Shown here: piece by piece, positions 46,293 to 47,960 of the stretch
Layout of the letters: each line of letters opens with the position of its first letter
How positions within the stretch are numbered: the stretch's first letter is position 1
DNA from: Deinococcus sp.
Lineage (GTDB): Bacteria > Deinococcota > Deinococci > Deinococcales > Deinococcaceae
Length of the DNA stretch: 47,960 bases
Assembly (NCBI RefSeq): GCF_025362455.1
Contig: NZ_JANYGJ010000139.1
Span: 1-47,960, forward strand
Reading direction: 5' to 3'
Notes under the pieces: generated by a model
Told to the model about the DNA's origin: nothing
The model's database searches: none
The model's input: only the letters and a program-made list of their open reading frames with translations
Program-made: the position numbers and the translations under genes

Positions 46293-47659
46293 TTGACAAT
46301 CCCACGGATTCATCCGTGGGATTCTTAAACCACGCATGCGCTGACTGCCGCTACGTTCTGGCTTAAAGGGACTGCCCGTCCCAGGATATTTCTCGCTGCG
46401 TTCACGTCCGCATTCTCTGTGTGCCCGCAACTTTGGCAGACAAAACGAGACTGACTCAGCCGATTGGCTTTGCTCGTATATCCGCACTGATGGCAGGCTT
46501 GCGAGGTGTACGCAGGATTCACGGCAACTACAGTCCGAGCGGCGCTTGCAGCCTTCTGAGACAGGAGAGAGAAGAATTGCGACCATCCGACATCGTGGAC
46601 CTGCCGGGCCAGATTGCCCCGTCCTAAACCACCCACGTTCAACTCTTCGTGCGCCACCACATCGTTTTCTCGAATGAGTTTGGTGGCCGTCTTTGGTGGA
46701 AGTCCAGCCGTTGCCGACTGACCTTGCGGTGCAACTTTGCGACTTGCGCTTTGACTTTCTGGCGTTGCTTTGAACCGCGTTTCTTGCGGCTCAGAGAGCG
46801 CTGAACCACCCTGAGCTTCTTCATACTGCCCTGGAGATACCGTGGGTTTTCCACGAATTCCCCATCTGACGTGATGGCAAACCACGTTGTCCCCACGTCT
46901 ACGCCCACTGAGCTTCCCGTTTCGGGAAGCGGCTGGGGTTCCACCTCGCAGACGTAGCTCACGTACCACTCGCCGCAGTCCCGCGTGATGGTCGCTGTCT
47001 TCAGCTTGCCTTCCAGTGGGCGACTCAGGCGCAGCCGAATGTTGCCGATTTTCGAGAAGTACGCCACGTCCCCGGTCACGCTGAAGCCGAGCTGTGGATA
47101 GGTCAACGAGTCGTACCAACCCGCACCTTTGAAGCGCGGGAAGCCGACCTTCTTTGCGCCCTGCTTGACGCGCCGAAAGAAGCTCTGGTACGTTTTGTCT
47201 AGCCGCTTGAGAACGTCTTGAAGCACCTGGCTGTAGACGCTCTTGTACTCTGGCAAGACTTCCTTGACTTCGGGTAGCGCCTTCATCTGGTCGTATCCCG
47301 TGACCGTCTTTTTCGCTTTCTTGTACGCCCCGATGCGTTCTTCCAGGGCGCAGTTGTAGAGGTTGCGGCAGAGTCGCAACTGCTCGTTTAGCGCGACTTC
47401 CTGCGCCTTCGTAGGGCGCAGACGGTAGCGAAACGCTTTTATGTGCGTGGTAAACTTGATTCGCGTTCACCTCCTTCAAAGGTGTCGCCGTTCTCCGCGC
47501 CTGACCACCAAGAAAGGCGGCGGAGTTTTGCTCTGTTACTCTATTACAACGCGGCAGGGCTTTCGGTTTAGCGAATAGCATCAGCACCCCGCCCTGCCGG
47601 GCGGCTGGGCTCTGCATCCCACGGTTGAAACCGTGGGCTTTCCGCCCAGACCCTTTTCT
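46293..47659 (-). mobile_element. IS608-like tnpB element, copy 2 (decayed)
   Basis: Minus-strand copy, 1,367 bp like copy 1. The upstream flank ends in TTAC (plus 47660-47663 reads GTAA) and the element ends in TCAA (plus 46293-46296 reads TTGA). It has left (47618-47637) and right (46300-46323 region) palindromes and the leader hairpin (47493-47525). It sits inside an ISL3-type transposase relic. Its tnpB is frameshifted, so it could only move with proteins supplied by other copies. Confidence 0.88.
46325..47442 (-). pseudogene. tnpB: Frameshifted tnpB
   Basis: The frame matches the intact copy at 20765 from KAFRYRLRPTKAQE to the end, but the start ATG is ATA (47442-47440), and one base is missing near 46695, where FHHKTA becomes FHQRRPP and soon stops. 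After the shift the other frame continues through NVGGLG to the zinc ribbon (CHQCGY, CQSCGH) and NADVNAARNI. RuvC and zinc residues are otherwise kept, so decay is recent. The right-end RNA region is intact and could still yield a guide used by the intact TnpB (inference). Confidence 0.88.
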
Positions 47660-47807
47660 GTAAGGTCACCCTGGATGGGCTTGCCCCGTTGTCGCCCCGC
47701 GATCTGGAAACCTCATGGTCCTCTGTGGGCAAGATGGAGGTCGGTAGAGGTGTTGTATGCCCCTGAGAAGCGGGCATTCAAAGATAGGCCAGTCAGAACT
47801 CAGATCT

Positions 47808-47827
47808 ACACTAATGTTTGTTAGTGT
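47808..47827. promoter_or_regulatory. Palindromic operator ACACTAA-N6-TTAGTGT
   Basis: Perfect 7-bp arms (47808-47814, 47821-47827) around TGTTTG, ending 20 bases before the TAACCT box of the next gene. The position, over the -35 region, fits a repressor site of TetR-like geometry. Confidence 0.6.
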
Positions 47828-47847
47828 TAAAAACCGCCGATCTGAGC

Positions 47848-47853
47848 TAACCT
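47848..47853 (+). promoter_or_regulatory. -10 box of leaderless gene at window end
   Basis: TAACCT followed after seven bases by ATG at 47861, with no ribosome site. Confidence 0.45.
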
Positions 47854-47860
47854 GAGTGCC

Positions 47861-47960
47861 ATGATCCTGGAGCGCTGGCACACGCCTTTGGCCCTGAGCA
47901 ACCTGACCGATCAGGCGCTGCGGGTTCGGGCGGTGGAGGCCGCCGCCACCTACGACGCTG
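47861..47960 (+). CDS. 5' end of a gene, possibly a tyrosine recombinase
   Basis: ATG at 47861 opens a frame that runs off the window: MILERWHTPLALSNLTDQAL followed by RVRAVEAAATYDA. The pattern recalls the N-terminal helical domain of Deinococcus XerD-like recombinases, but 33 residues are too few to be sure. The palindrome and TANNNT box just upstream support the start. Confidence 0.5.
   Translation, partial: MILERWHTPLALSNLTDQALRVRAVEAAATYDA

Noticed and set aside
46325..47617. 430-aa continuous frame through the second tnpB element
   Set aside because: Its first two-thirds are the wrong frame of tnpB; only the last part is TnpB. The element has a one-base deletion near 46695, so this is a pseudogene and not a novel protein.
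1..47960. tRNA and rRNA genes
   Set aside because: No T-arm GTTCGA-type sequence with a matching acceptor stem, and no rRNA core sequence, was found while reading both strands.

Overview
The window looks like a chromosome or large-plasmid segment of a Deinococcus-type bacterium. This is inferred from very high GC coding sequence, a secreted Dps of the Dps2 type, a lipid-A-disaccharide-synthase-like protein of the cyanobacterial/Deinococcus kind, and several genes with a TANNNT box only 6-7 bases before the start codon, the leaderless-mRNA layout common in that genus. No tRNA, rRNA or CRISPR array was seen.

Layout. 1-902: 5' part of a beta-barrel-like secreted protein (minus). 1107-11396: a MoxR/VWA operon (SWIM zinc finger, DUF5691-like, membrane protein, DUF7079-like, MoxR ATPase, DUF5682, HEAT, VWA) joined by 4-base start/stop overlaps and split by an antisense MazE/MazF-type toxin-antitoxin pair. 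11408-19217: a beta-glucoside uptake and breakdown island (two ABC permeases, binding protein, ASL-superfamily lyase, GH3 beta-glucosidase, IclR regulator). 19232-21915: a MITE-like repeat, a decayed barrel gene carrying eight 16-bp tandem repeats, and an IS608-like tnpB element. 21912-30506: tyrosine recombinase, pseudo-receiver/DUF4388/Roadblock fusion, Dps2-like ferritin, a two-component pair, a small membrane protein, a second MITE copy and the LpxB-like protein. 30778-46058: an exopolysaccharide locus. 46177-47659: an ISL3-type transposase relic split by a second, broken tnpB element. 47861 to the end: 5' end of another gene.

The exopolysaccharide locus is the most interesting part. A PelF-like glycosyltransferase is followed by a polytopic membrane protein, a LegB-like sugar-nucleotide dehydratase, a sugar-nucleotidyltransferase, an SDR reductase/epimerase, an Agd3/PelA-like deacetylase lipoprotein and a PelA/GH114-like hydrolase. 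The last two overlap by ATGA, as if PelA had been split in two. A second GH114 enzyme, a lipoprotein, lies on the far side of a large SARP/MalT-like regulator. PelB, C, D, E and G are not recognisable here. The set recalls both bacterial Pel and fungal galactosaminogalactan pathways, so the likely product is an amino-sugar polymer that is partly deacetylated and trimmed.

A second theme runs through the whole window: near-perfect tandem duplications of about 15 bp. Inside intact genes they are exactly 15 bp and give pentapeptide repeats in linkers and tails. In relics and intergenic DNA the unit is 14, 16, 20 or 22 bp. For both tnpB elements the empty site can be rebuilt base by base from the flanks (target TTAC, right end TCAA). 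One sits exactly on the integrase stop codon and keeps the protein unchanged.
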